Assembly (NCBI RefSeq): GCF_014306105.1
Contig: NZ_JACRVF010000002.1
Span: 1-64,000, forward strand
Direction: 5' to 3'
Origin: Pontibacter cellulosilyticus
GTDB taxonomy: Bacteria > Bacteroidota > Bacteroidia > Cytophagales > Hymenobacteraceae
DNA length: 64,000 bases
A program made the position numbers and the translations under genes. The first letter of the stretch is position 1. Every line of letters begins with the position of its first letter. The notes under the pieces were generated by a model, which saw nothing but the letters and a program-made list of their open reading frames with translations, was not told where the DNA came from and searched no databases. This document shows, piece by piece, positions 8,452-15,831 of the stretch.

Positions 8452-9564
8452 CTAAAAAGGCTGGCCATGTGTCTGGCGCATAATATACTTTACAGCAGCA
8501 GGCAGGCGCTTAAGCACACCAATTGCCACTTCAGACAATACCGGGGCACCAAATAATTGCTGCACGGTGCGGCCCACCTGCAGGCGTCTTTCAAACTGTT
8601 TTTTCCAGGCTAAAGTATACCGCTGCTCCAACTGCTGGCGGTTGCGGCCATTGCTAAAATAACGCACCACCTCTTCTGCTGCCAGTTTACCCGAATGAAT
8701 GGCCATGGCCATGCCGTTGCCGCACAAAGGTGTGATCATGCCGGCTGCGTCGCCACACATGAGCATGTGCTCCTCCACGCAGGTTTTTGTTGCAAAGGAG
8801 ATTTCGTTTATCACCTCTGGTTTAGCATACAGAAAATCAGCCTCAGTAAAAATGCGTCGCAGGTGTGGGTTTTGGTAAAGTATGGCCTGCTCCATGGCGG
8901 GTATGGTGCCATGCTGCTGCAGGTTACGGCGGGTGGTAAGGTAGCAAAAGCAGTAGCGGTTATCTTCTACAGCCGATATGCCTGCGTACCCGTCTTTGAA
9001 ATTGTGAAGCGCGATCTGGTCTTTGGGCTGGTGGTAGTGCAGGTGGTATTTTACGCCAATATACGGAGAGCGGGAAGTAAAGAAATTACGTGCCAGTTGC
9101 CTGTCGAGGTTAGTACGTTTGCCATATGCCCCCAGCACCACTTCTGCTTGCATACTTTCTCCGTCTGATAGTTTGAGATTAAAATAGTTATCTGCAAAAG
9201 TGACATCCTGTACAGAAGTATTAAGCTTAAAGGTTACCCCCTGCTGTTGTGCCAGCTTATACAGGTAATTATCCAACGTGAAGCGGCTCAGCCCAAAGCC
9301 TCCTAAATCCAGGTTGGCCTCCAAAATTTTCCCGCTTGGTGAGGTAAGAAAAAATTTAGAGATAGTTGCCGGCGAAAGTTGTTCAATTTCTGCACCTAGA
9401 CCAGCCAGGTAAGGCAATACCTCATTAGAAACATACTCGCCGCACACCTTGTGGAACGGATATTCCTTTTTTTCGATAACAGTTACGGAAACACCATGAC
9501 GTGCCAGATGCAGAGCACTGGTAAGTCCGGCTAGTCCGCCACCGATAATAATTACCTGCTTCAA
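8452..9564 (-). CDS. FAD-dependent oxidoreductase of the type III PKS cluster (geranylgeranyl-reductase-like)
   Basis: A 370-residue flavoprotein. The FAD-binding GGGLAG motif is at residues 8-13, followed by the acidic end of strand two (VIEKKEYP). HKVCGEYVS (39-46) matches the KxCGE segment of geranylgeranyl-reductase-like monooxygenases, and CGDAAG at 270-275 binds the FAD ribityl-phosphate. Its place before the type III PKS and methyltransferase genes suggests ring hydroxylation of the polyketide product, as SrsC does for alkylresorcinols. It is divergent from the small T9SS gene at 9727. Confidence 0.87.
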   Translation of the reverse strand: MKQVIIIGGGLAGLTSALHLARHGVSVTVIEKKEYPFHKVCGEYVSNEVLPYLAGLGAEIEQLSPATISKFFLTSPSGKILEANLDLGGFGLSRFTLDNYLYKLAQQQGVTFKLNTSVQDVTFADNYFNLKLSDGESMQAEVVLGAYGKRTNLDRQLARNFFTSRSPYIGVKYHLHYHQPKDQIALHNFKDGYAGISAVEDNRYCFCYLTTRRNLQQHGTIPAMEQAILYQNPHLRRIFTEADFLYAKPEVINEISFATKTCVEEHMLMCGDAAGMITPLCGNGMAMAIHSGKLAAEEVVRYFSNGRNRQQLEQRYTLAWKKQFERRLQVGRTVQQLFGAPVLSEVAIGVLKRLPAAVKYIMRQTHGQPF

Positions 9565-9696
9565 TGGTTTATTCTTTTGCTTTATTGTTTAAGTACAATT
9601 TAGTATACCGAATTTTAGTGAATGCACCTTTTTTATAGTGTATAATGCAAGAACAATTTATTGTGTAAGCCGTTAATTAAATTGGAACGACTTTTG

Positions 9697-9704
9697 TAAC
9701 TTTG
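9697..9704 (+). promoter_or_regulatory. -7 promoter box (TAACTTTG)
   Basis: TAACTTTG matches TAnnTTTG 22 bases before the ATG at 9727. The region before it (9565-9696) is AT-rich and divergent from the flavoprotein gene. The -33 element is unclear. Confidence 0.5.
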
Positions 9705-9726
9705 AAGGAGAATATACATTACGTAC

Positions 9727-10101
9727 ATGAAGAAACTTATACTTACGCTTTTTACAATTTCAACAGTGCTTTTAGCGCAGGCACAGGCCAGGACAGGTGT
9801 TGCTGGGCCGGTGCAGGAGACCGAAAAAGCACTGCAGGTAGACCAGCAGGATGAAGAGCTTGCAATCTATCCAAACCCTAGTAATGGCGTTTTCACCATA
9901 TCTGTTGCAAACCTGCCAGCCAAAAAGGCAGAGTTACGCATCATAAACGTTATCGGTAACGAGATTTACCGCGAAACGTTGACACGCGGCGATGGTCAAT
10001 TCTCTAAAACAATTGACCTTACTGGAAAAGCAAAAGGCCTTTATTACGTGAAGCTCGAAACAGACAATTACAGTTCTGTGAGAAGAGTTGTGGTAAAGTA
10101 A
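9727..10101 (+). CDS. Small secreted protein with T9SS type A sorting domain
   Basis: A 124-residue protein with a signal peptide (residues 1-20, LLAQAQA) and a C-terminal sorting domain starting at IYPNPSNGVF (about residue 47) and ending SSVRRVVVK. The domain takes up nearly all of the mature protein, leaving only about 25 residues of linker before it. Type IX secretion would carry it across the outer membrane, but there is no recognisable cargo. It may be a short adhesin or filler, or a fragment of a formerly longer protein; the intact signal peptide and promoter box argue that it is expressed as it is. Confidence 0.85.
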   Translation: MKKLILTLFTISTVLLAQAQARTGVAGPVQETEKALQVDQQDEELAIYPNPSNGVFTISVANLPAKKAELRIINVIGNEIYRETLTRGDGQFSKTIDLTGKAKGLYYVKLETDNYSSVRRVVVK

Positions 10102-10208
10102 TGGATATAGACTCGTGAAAGAGGCGGCGGTTTCTGCAAAGAGGCTGCCGCTTTTCTATTTAACTAAAATGTAACACCAGAAGCGAGAAATTAGCAACTC
10201 GCTTTTTT

Positions 10209-10216
10209 TATATTTG
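10209..10216 (+). promoter_or_regulatory. -7 promoter box (TATATTTG)
   Basis: TATATTTG fits TAnnTTTG and lies 31 bases before the ATG at 10247. Its position rules out the upstream TTG at 10214 as the start of the phosphatase gene. Confidence 0.5.
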
Positions 10217-10246
10217 CCTGAATCAAATCCTATCACTGCTACTGTT

Positions 10247-11272
10247 ATGCTTCATAAGTATACTTATTTCCGGTTGCTGGCCTTTACGCTGCTCCTCTTA
10301 AGTGCCTGCCAAAAGCCTGCCACTACTACACAAACCCAAGATTCACTTACCACGCTTGCCTTCGGGTCTTGCAACCGCGAAGATCTGCCACAACCGCTGT
10401 GGCAGCCAATCATCCAGAACAAACCACAGGTATGGGTATGGTTAGGCGATAACATTTACGGAGACTCTGATACCATGGTAGTGCTGCAGCGCAAGTATAA
10501 CATGGTGCTACAGGAGCCCGGTTATCAGCAACTGCAGCAGGAGGCAAAAGTAATTGGCGTTTGGGACGACCACGACTATGGTAAAAACGACGCTGGCAAA
10601 GAGTATAAGATGAAAGAGGAAAGTGCGCAGTTGTTCTGGGATTTTATAGGTGAGCCAGCTAACAGTCCGCGCCGCCGGCAGGAGGGCGTTTACAGTGCCC
10701 ATACGTATGGTCCTGCCGGAAAGCAGGTAAAAGTAATATTGCTCGATAGCCGTTATCACCGCGATTCGTTGGTACGCATTAACAGGGTATACCAGACAAA
10801 CTATACCGGCGATATACTTGGCGAGGAACAGTGGCGCTGGCTGGAGCAGGAACTTCGCAACAGCACCGCCAGCATCAACATAATCGGCAATGGCATACAA
10901 ATACTACCCGAGGAGCAGGTATTCGAAAAATGGGCTAACTTCCCAAAAGCACGCAAGCGCCTGCTAGATCTGATTGCTGCCTCTAATGCCAAAGGGGTTA
11001 TACTTGTAAGCGGAGACCGGCACATTGCAGAGATATCTAAAACTACACCACCAGGTATGAGCTATCCGCTGTACGAAGTAACCAGCAGCGGCATGACGCA
11101 TGTGTACAGCGGCAATGTGGTGGAGCCAAACAAGTATCGGGTAGGAGATCTGATCAAGCAATTAAACTTTGGCGTTTTAAACTTCCACTGGAACGACAAG
11201 CAGGTGAAAGTGGAGATGCTGATAAAAGGCGAAGAGAACAAAAACCTTCTAGAGCATACGGTAACTTACTAA
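10247..11272 (+). CDS. PhoD-like alkaline phosphatase/phosphoesterase lipoprotein
   Basis: With the ATG at 10247 the protein has 341 residues and a lipoprotein signal ending LLSACQ, so it is likely envelope-anchored. The fold is of the PhoD-like calcineurin superfamily: FGSCNRED (start of the domain), WVWLGDNIYGD, GVWDDHDYGKND and SGDRHIAE supply the aspartate, asparagine and histidine metal ligands. Relatives hydrolyse phosphodiesters and monoesters. A TTG codon at 10214 would add 11 residues but overlaps the promoter box. The gene appears monocistronic. Confidence 0.88.
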   Translation: MLHKYTYFRLLAFTLLLLSACQKPATTTQTQDSLTTLAFGSCNREDLPQPLWQPIIQNKPQVWVWLGDNIYGDSDTMVVLQRKYNMVLQEPGYQQLQQEAKVIGVWDDHDYGKNDAGKEYKMKEESAQLFWDFIGEPANSPRRRQEGVYSAHTYGPAGKQVKVILLDSRYHRDSLVRINRVYQTNYTGDILGEEQWRWLEQELRNSTASINIIGNGIQILPEEQVFEKWANFPKARKRLLDLIAASNAKGVILVSGDRHIAEISKTTPPGMSYPLYEVTSSGMTHVYSGNVVEPNKYRVGDLIKQLNFGVLNFHWNDKQVKVEMLIKGEENKNLLEHTVTY

Positions 11273-11385
11273 GCACAACAAGTATAAATAAAGGCGGCTT
11301 TGCGTAGCAGGGTCGCTTTTTTTTGTGCTTATAGATTTAACTTTTGTGAGCAGCTTGTGTCAAAAGCAAAATAACGGAAAACACT

Positions 11386-11796
11386 ATGAGACAGAACATC
11401 CTCTTAAAAACTTTACTGGTAGCAAGCTTCGGATTTATAGCAGCTGGAGCCATGGCGCAGGAGCAGCAGCAGGGACCTGCCAACCGGCAGGAGATGGAAG
11501 CACAGCAAACAGAAAGACTTACCAAACAGCTAAGCTTAAATGCCGAACAGGTTACAAAACTGCAGGAGATAAACAAAAGCTCCAGAGAAGCCATAACCGC
11601 TTTGCGCAACGACCAAAGTATGGCACGAGAGGACAAGATGGAAAAAATGAAAAGCCTGCGCGCTGAGCGTGAAGCCGCCATTAAAGCTATACTTACCGCA
11701 GAGCAAGTGCAGAAGTTTGAAGCTATACAGCAGAACCAGCAAAACAGGCAAGGGCAGCAACAGCAGCAGGGAGGTAGAAGAAGAAGGGCTAACTAA
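11386..11796 (+). CDS. Spy/CpxP-like periplasmic helical protein
   Basis: A 136-residue exported protein (signal peptide to AMA, near residue 24). The mature part is almost entirely helical: LTKQLSLNAEQVTKLQEI, then KMEKMKSLRAEREAAIKAIL, then LTAEQVQKFEAIQQ. This is the LTxEQ double-repeat pattern of Spy/CpxP-type chaperones and related Bacteroidota proteins. The tail is glutamine-rich and ends in an arginine cluster. Such proteins protect periplasmic proteins from aggregation or sense envelope stress; the role here is inferred from pattern only. A strong terminator follows. Confidence 0.75.
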   Translation: MRQNILLKTLLVASFGFIAAGAMAQEQQQGPANRQEMEAQQTERLTKQLSLNAEQVTKLQEINKSSREAITALRNDQSMAREDKMEKMKSLRAEREAAIKAILTAEQVQKFEAIQQNQQNRQGQQQQQGGRRRRAN

Positions 11797-11813
11797 CTTA
11801 TGCCCTGTTAAGC

Positions 11814-11856
11814 TAAGCGGCCTGCCAAGTTTTACTTAGCAGGCCGCTTATTTTTA
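11814..11856. terminator. Bidirectional terminator between convergent genes
   Basis: TAAGCGGCCTGC (11814-11825) is a perfect 12-bp inverted match to 11839-11850, with a further AAGT/ACTT pair inside the loop and T/A runs on both sides. It serves the Spy-like gene and the convergent lipoprotein gene. Confidence 0.85.
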
Positions 11857-11884
11857 TATACAATGGCAAGGTAAAGCTTTGTTT

Positions 11885-12238
11885 TTAGTAGTTCTTCTCC
11901 GGAAGTATAGTTTTAGGAACATAGCCTGTTAACACGGCAGTGTCTTTGCGGATGCGGGCATGCACAAAAATAGCATGCGTAGAGTCCAGCACATGAATGC
12001 TCTGAGATGTATCAAAACTTGTAAGGGATGGGCTCTGAAAATCGGGCTTCGCATACAACTCACCCCCGATAAGTGGCCTGGTTGCAAAAAGTACATCAGC
12101 CGGAAGTGGAGCATCTATACCTGTTTCGCTTGCCATGGTAGCCTCCGAAGCATCCTGTTCAACAGCATTGCGCTTGTTTTCGCGGCAAGATGCAGCAAGT
12201 ATGATAACAAAGAATCCTGAGAGTAGAAGTATCCTCAT
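11885..12238 (-). CDS. Small lipoprotein, unknown function
   Basis: A 117-residue protein with a lipoprotein signal: hydrophobic residues 3-16 and Cys18 in LAASC. The mature part has a short acidic linker and then about 70 residues rich in beta-type alternation (ELYAKPDFQSPSL, SIHVLDSTHAIFVHARI, VLTGYVPKTIL). That pattern resembles a bacterial SH3-like barrel, an observation of pattern only. It is the last host gene before the island; the left direct repeat begins 76 bases from its start codon. Confidence 0.65.
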   Translation of the reverse strand: MRILLLSGFFVIILAASCRENKRNAVEQDASEATMASETGIDAPLPADVLFATRPLIGGELYAKPDFQSPSLTSFDTSQSIHVLDSTHAIFVHARIRKDTAVLTGYVPKTILPEKNY

Positions 12239-12314
12239 GTAGGGTAGGTGTACTGGTAGTGCTCTGATAAGTTACATTAAATTAGAATCTTATCAAAACT
12301 TGTGATGGTTAACC

Positions 12315-12337
12315 GAGGACGTAAGTAAAGTGGCCCT
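12315..12337 (+). repeat. Left attachment-site repeat of the island
   Basis: Twenty of 23 bases match 21533-21555, including the unbroken 13-mer GTAAAGTGGCCCT. The right copy overlaps the 3' end of tRNA-Arg(CCT) beside the recombinase gene, so this copy is read as the displaced tRNA end left by site-specific integration. Confidence 0.65.
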
Positions 12338-12775
12338 CACAGTTCAATTATCGAACTCGCTAAAGCAAGAGTTCAGTCAAATCTACGAATTAAGCTCTAT
12401 TCTGTCAGTAAGCCCGTTAATGCCTACAAAACATAAAAGTGTTTTAAACGTGCTACAACGCTAATTACATCCTTTACTATACCCGAACCAGTTAACTACT
12501 TTAAAATTATTGAAAGCAATAACTGAGGTCAGACCCAAACTGGTAAGGATAGACATAAAACAGCACAATAGGTGAGGAGGCGCGAGCCTCTTCTACGGAA
12601 CTGCGTCCGCGTGAAATTTAACCGTTTTTAAATCCTATAAAAAAGAACTTTCCTTCGTGCCTGTATCTGCCTTTGTGGACAATAAGGCTTATGAGGGATG
12701 GGTCGGCAAATCGGTTTCCCCTCCCTTGCTTTTGTAGCAGCCTCAAGGCAGCGTGGCCGATTTTAATAATTTTTT
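12338..12775. other. Non-coding left end of the island with repeat element A
   Basis: There is no credible gene here. Just inside the repeat, GAACTC and GAGTTC form a 6-bp inverted repeat (12353-12374). Near 12570-12590 GAGGCGCGAGCCTC forms another short hairpin. Positions 12692-12752 share the GGTTTCCCCTxCCTTGC core and flanking matches with 16173-16233, so a repeated element of about 60 bp lies at both ends of the cassette array. Confidence 0.5.
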
Positions 12776-12844
12776 GCCAACGTGTTCGTGTATACCCTGT
12801 GCGAGGCTGTCAGCCGAAGCATAAGGTATAAACCCTGTTGGGCT
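12776..12844. repeat. attC-like site 1 of the cassette array
   Basis: This 69-bp unit starts GCCAACG and ends GTTGGGC, so its ends are complementary. Inner arms GTGTATACC and GGTATAAAC also pair. It closely matches 13927-13995 and shares the AGGC-AGCCGAAG centre with two further sites. It lies immediately downstream of the cassette gene that ends at 12849, as an attC should. Confidence 0.6.
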
Positions 12845-12848
12845 ATCG

Positions 12849-13220
12849 TTATTCTTCTTTTTCTTCTGATTCTTTTGTGTTATTGGAAGCATAGGTATCA
12901 ATTAATTCTCTGCACTTCCTAAGAACATCGGCTTTGAATATCCTGTTGGTTTCGTCAAACTCTTTCTCAAATTCAATGAGCTTTTCAATATTCCATTGGA
13001 GCCTTTCTGTTCCAACAGGTAAATCATCAACATTTAAATCATAGTCTCGGAAAATGCTCACATCTACATCATCAGTCTTTTTGTAGGGCTCTAACCAACT
13101 GATGATTTGATTCATTTTATAAACTCCTAAAGGTATAGCCACTTGATTGGAAATAATTGCTCGTGCATTAGATACCATCTTGTTAATGAACCTTTGCCTT
13201 TCCTTTTCTTCTGGAGTCAT
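12849..13220 (-). CDS. Cassette-borne small protein, unknown
   Basis: A 123-residue, mostly helical and acidic protein of an unrecognised family. Conserved-looking features are NARAIISNQVAIPLGVYKMNQIISWL in the first third, an aspartate-rich VSIFRDYDLNVDDLPVG middle, and a KEFDETNRIFKADVLRKCRELI helix. The pattern resembles small immunity-type proteins found in cassettes and polymorphic toxin loci, and perhaps DUF2489; I cannot confirm either. It lies between attC-like sites at 12776 and 13246, one gene per unit, with its stop codon next to the site. Confidence 0.6.
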   Translation of the reverse strand: MTPEEKERQRFINKMVSNARAIISNQVAIPLGVYKMNQIISWLEPYKKTDDVDVSIFRDYDLNVDDLPVGTERLQWNIEKLIEFEKEFDETNRIFKADVLRKCRELIDTYASNNTKESEEKEE

Positions 13221-13245
13221 TCGAGATTTCTATGATTGTAATGCA

Positions 13246-13319
13246 GCCCAACGGATTAGTACATGCTGTGAACGAGGCGTAGCCGAGTATGGAGCATGTG
13301 CCGGGTTACAACCTGTTGT
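13246..13319. repeat. attC-like site 2
   Basis: Begins GCCCAACG, which fits the RYYYAAC box of attC sites, and ends GTTACAACC. ACATGCT (13261-13267) and AGCATGT form an inner inverted repeat. The centre GAGGCGTAGCCGA is shared with the site at 14628. Confidence 0.55.
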
Positions 13320-13913
13320 TTAATAAAAAATAACTTCACCGTTTCTGATGCCTTCTTCATAGTTTTGAACTATGGCTTTCATTAAGTCAGCAAAATCGTT
13401 AGCAAATATTTCATATTCTTCTTCATTCTCGTGGTCCCATCTGATAATTTGGTACTCTCCATTCTTATCTTTAGTATTTGTATCAAAACACAGTATTCCC
13501 CAGTCTGAGTAATTCGCAAAGGGTATCATTCCTTTGTTAAAGAGGTACTCTTTTGGCCAACCATTAAACACATTTTCAAGCATTACCCTTTTCCATTCTT
13601 TCGGTACAAGTGGAGTAAACATCCACACATTACTTATTGGAGCAAGTTCATAGAAGTTCTTATACTTAAGGTATTGTTTGAAAGAGTTTGGCAGTGGGTG
13701 TTTGATTTCAGATTCCAACGCCTCAATTTCTGAGTCTTTTATCAAACTGTCAGATGGTTGCCACGGAATCATATCTCCCTTTTCAGGTCTGGATTCATCC
13801 ACCAATAAATTGTCAACAATCTCTGATTTGCTTACATAGAATGAGTCAAACTCAGGACTTGTCATGTTCTGAATAGAAAAGTCTACAAACTTTCTTATAT
13901 AGTCGAAATTCAT
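13320..13913 (-). CDS. SMI1/KNR4 (SUKH) family protein in a cassette
   Basis: The start at 13913 gives 197 residues. An upstream in-frame start at 13973 would translate the attC-like site and is rejected. The SUKH-1 pattern is clear: ALESEIKHPLPNSFKQYLKYKNF, then GMIPFANYSDWGILCFDTNT, then IIRWDHENEEEYEIFANDFADLM. In bacteria this fold is mainly found in immunity proteins against contact-dependent and polymorphic toxins. As a single-gene cassette without a partner toxin it may act as an orphan immunity gene; that is inference. It is flanked by attC-like sites at 13246 and 13927. Confidence 0.82.
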   Translation of the reverse strand: MNFDYIRKFVDFSIQNMTSPEFDSFYVSKSEIVDNLLVDESRPEKGDMIPWQPSDSLIKDSEIEALESEIKHPLPNSFKQYLKYKNFYELAPISNVWMFTPLVPKEWKRVMLENVFNGWPKEYLFNKGMIPFANYSDWGILCFDTNTKDKNGEYQIIRWDHENEEEYEIFANDFADLMKAIVQNYEEGIRNGEVIFY

Positions 13914-13926
13914 GTTTTCAATTTGT

Positions 13927-13995
13927 TGTAACGTGTTCGTGTATACCTTGTGCGAGGCCATCAGCCGAAGCATATGGTATAAACTGTGTTAGCTG
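13927..13995. repeat. attC-like site 3
   Basis: Nearly identical to the site at 12776: after the shared AACGTGTTCGTGTATACC start only a few bases and one indel differ. The GTTAGCTG end contains the stop codon of the lipoprotein gene at 13989, so gene and site overlap, as is common in cassettes. Confidence 0.6.
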
Positions 13996-14597
13996 TTGGA
14001 CTTTATTATTTCATTTATCACGTGTTCTTGGTGACCCATTGCGACTTGCCTTCTTATGGCTTCTATCAGCTCTACTGCTTCACTAATAGAGAGGTTCTTG
14101 AACAATTCTCGACGGTCACTTACCCCGTAGCGCTTCTGCAGGATAGCGAATCTCTCTTCTAAGGTCTCCGAGAGCTTTGTGTTTAAGGAGAGACTATTTA
14201 TTTCTTGGTTCAGCCTTTCTAATGTTGCAAAGAAAAACTCGTGGCTGTTGTTTCTGAAAGCTGTCTCGCCGTAGAAGTAGTCATCAACATAGTTGAAGGC
14301 TGGCGCATTGTAGTACAATGCTTCTGTAGTATATCCGCCTGCCGCAGAAATTAACTCGTCTTTGATTAACTGCAGGCTATCATCGAACTGCAGAAAGGGT
14401 TTGATGGATTCAGCCAGCTCGGCAGAGTTCTTCCCCTTGATAAGCTGTAGGCTCTGCTGGTAAATCTGTTCGGACCTTAAATCCAGTACTCTGATTTTTA
14501 TGGCTGACTCGTTGATTCTACTTTCTTCATTGGAAGAATCATCCGAATTACACGAAAGGGTGATGGCTAATAGAGGCAAGTAGTAGAAAAACTTCAT
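13989..14597 (-). CDS. Cassette-borne lipoprotein, unknown function
   Basis: A 202-residue protein with a short lipoprotein signal (LPLLAITLSC, Cys16) and a serine/aspartate-rich linker. The rest is largely helical: LRSEQIYQQSLQLIKGK, FDDSLQLIKDELISAAGGY, ATLERLNQEINSL, ISEAVELIEAIRRQVAM. Two aromatic residues and acids in NYVDDYFYGE stand out. The family is not recognised. It resembles gliding-motility or chemoreceptor-type helical lipoproteins only in general form. The stop codon lies inside the attC-like site at 13927, and the next site at 14628 lies just upstream of its start. Confidence 0.7.
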   Translation of the reverse strand: MKFFYYLPLLAITLSCNSDDSSNEESRINESAIKIRVLDLRSEQIYQQSLQLIKGKNSAELAESIKPFLQFDDSLQLIKDELISAAGGYTTEALYYNAPAFNYVDDYFYGETAFRNNSHEFFFATLERLNQEINSLSLNTKLSETLEERFAILQKRYGVSDRRELFKNLSISEAVELIEAIRRQVAMGHQEHVINEIIKSNS

Positions 14598-14627
14598 AAA
14601 GTTGAGTGGTTTTTTAATTGGTGTACC

Positions 14628-14700
14628 AGCTAACGTCTAGTATAGAAGGCGAACAAGGCGTAGCCGAAGAATGCCTTATATGCCTTGTTGGCGTTTGTTG
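14628..14700. repeat. attC-like site 4
   Basis: Begins AGCTAACG and ends TTGGCGTTTGTTG. Inside, GAACAAGGC pairs with GCCTTGTT. Read on the minus strand it opens CAACAAACGCC, the classic start of many attC sites. It lies between the genes at 13989 and 14704. Confidence 0.6.
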
Positions 14701-14703
14701 TTC

Positions 14704-15141
14704 TTATTTTTCTCTTATGATGTTAGCTAAGCCAGTCAGGTTATCTCTTAATTGCCACGCACGGTCTATATAAGAATGAACATCAGAGTCCAGCAGATTG
14801 CTTCTTTCTAGCATTGTCTCTTCTATCAATTCACTGAATAAAGCATAAATATTGTGGGTGATATAATTTCTCTGTTTGCAAGTTTCTTCCAGTGCCACAG
14901 CTAGATTTTTATCGATAAGATTATGTTTTTTCCCAATTTTAATCAGTTGCCCAAGAGTTGAGCGGCTATTATATTCTTTGATCCCATTACGACTTAAAAA
15001 GAGTATCATTTCAGCTTCTAATCTCCCAGCAGCCAAAGCGACTCTGCCTAACTCTGCACTAAATTCTTCACTTTCAAATAGCAAATTAAAGAATTCGATG
15101 CCTTCGGCTTGTACACCTTTATACATTGATTTTATACCCAT
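14704..15141 (-). CDS. HEPN-like small protein in a cassette
   Basis: A 145-residue all-helical protein. The segment KQRNYITHNIYALF contains RNYITH, which fits the RX4H catalytic motif of HEPN-fold ribonucleases and toxins, and it follows a long helix (LGQLIKIGKKHNLIDKNLAVALEETC) as expected. The protein is shorter than AbiF-like members and no antitoxin gene is adjacent. Other helical families show similar RNxxxH motifs, so the assignment is moderate at best. It and the gene at 15225 may share one cassette, since no attC-like site was found between them. Confidence 0.6.
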   Translation of the reverse strand: MGIKSMYKGVQAEGIEFFNLLFESEEFSAELGRVALAAGRLEAEMILFLSRNGIKEYNSRSTLGQLIKIGKKHNLIDKNLAVALEETCKQRNYITHNIYALFSELIEETMLERSNLLDSDVHSYIDRAWQLRDNLTGLANIIREK

Positions 15142-15224
15142 AATTAAAATAAGAGTGCTGATATATGAGGTGAGATAAGTACAGCCGCAATCTTAACTCT
15201 GTACTAGTTTATAATCCATTTTGA

Positions 15225-15734
15225 TTATTTCTTCTGCTCGTCCCACATTTCCTGAACCCTGCCCCACCACTCAGCAGCCCATTGCTTCAACTGGTCAAGT
15301 GTTAGAGGCTTATCAAATGAATCAAAGATGCGGTAGTCCGTAGCTGTCAAAGTCAATTCGCCACCAGCAATTTCTTTCGAGCTGTTGCAATGAAGCACAT
15401 AAGAATCTGGTTGGGTATAGGTATAGCTTTGAACTTCAAGTCCCAATTCTTCTATAGTCTGTGGGGCATTTGTTGTTCTTATCTCTGTCTCCCGAAGTGC
15501 AAGAGGCTTTAATTTGTTAGCTTCATCGTCTTTGAACACAAAGTACTCACACAGTAAATTCCTACACCCTGACAGCTCAACTTTTATCTGGTATTCTAAA
15601 ATGGCAGGATTCCATACCTGCCCCCAAGGAATCACAAACTCCAAGGTCAACGCTTCGCCGTCTTTGCTCACGCTCTGTATCTCAAAATCGTGAAACATTG
15701 AAAACAGTTCTTCTATCTCTTGTTGTCTATTCAT
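15225..15734 (-). CDS. Cassette-borne protein, unknown
   Basis: Starting at the ATG at 15734 the product has 169 residues. An upstream TTG at 15752 lies in the attC-like site and is rejected. The protein opens NRQQEIEELFSMFHDFEIQSV and contains beta-rich segments (LTLEFVIPWGQVW, YQIKVELSGCRNLLCEYFVF) and a tryptophan-rich tail (LKQWAAEWWGRVQEMWDEQ). The layout is that of small, soluble DUF-type proteins frequent in integron cassettes; the family is not recognised. It is the first gene of the array on the minus strand, directly after the site at 15748. Confidence 0.65.
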   Translation of the reverse strand: MNRQQEIEELFSMFHDFEIQSVSKDGEALTLEFVIPWGQVWNPAILEYQIKVELSGCRNLLCEYFVFKDDEANKLKPLALRETEIRTTNAPQTIEELGLEVQSYTYTQPDSYVLHCNSSKEIAGGELTLTATDYRIFDSFDKPLTLDQLKQWAAEWWGRVQEMWDEQKK

Positions 15735-15747
15735 GATTCCAATACAC

Positions 15748-15831
15748 GCCAACTACTGGATATGCGTAAACATACGCTTATTGACACTATGTACGGAACC
15801 GTCCTTTCCTGCTTTTGGCTCAGCAGTTGGC
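15748..15831. repeat. attC-like site 5, edge of the array
   Basis: The ends GCCAACTACTG and CAGCAGTTGGC are complementary at ten of eleven positions, giving an 84-bp unit. Its inner half carries the 36-nt core shared with position 127 near the window start. It marks the upstream border of the cassette run. Confidence 0.6.

Noticed and set aside
11461..11790. CAG/CAA runs in the Spy-like gene as a microsatellite
   Set aside because: The runs encode a glutamine-rich tail in frame and are interrupted; they are too short to suggest phase variation.
13913..13973. Upstream start for the SUKH cassette gene
   Set aside because: The extra residues would be a translation of the attC-like site.
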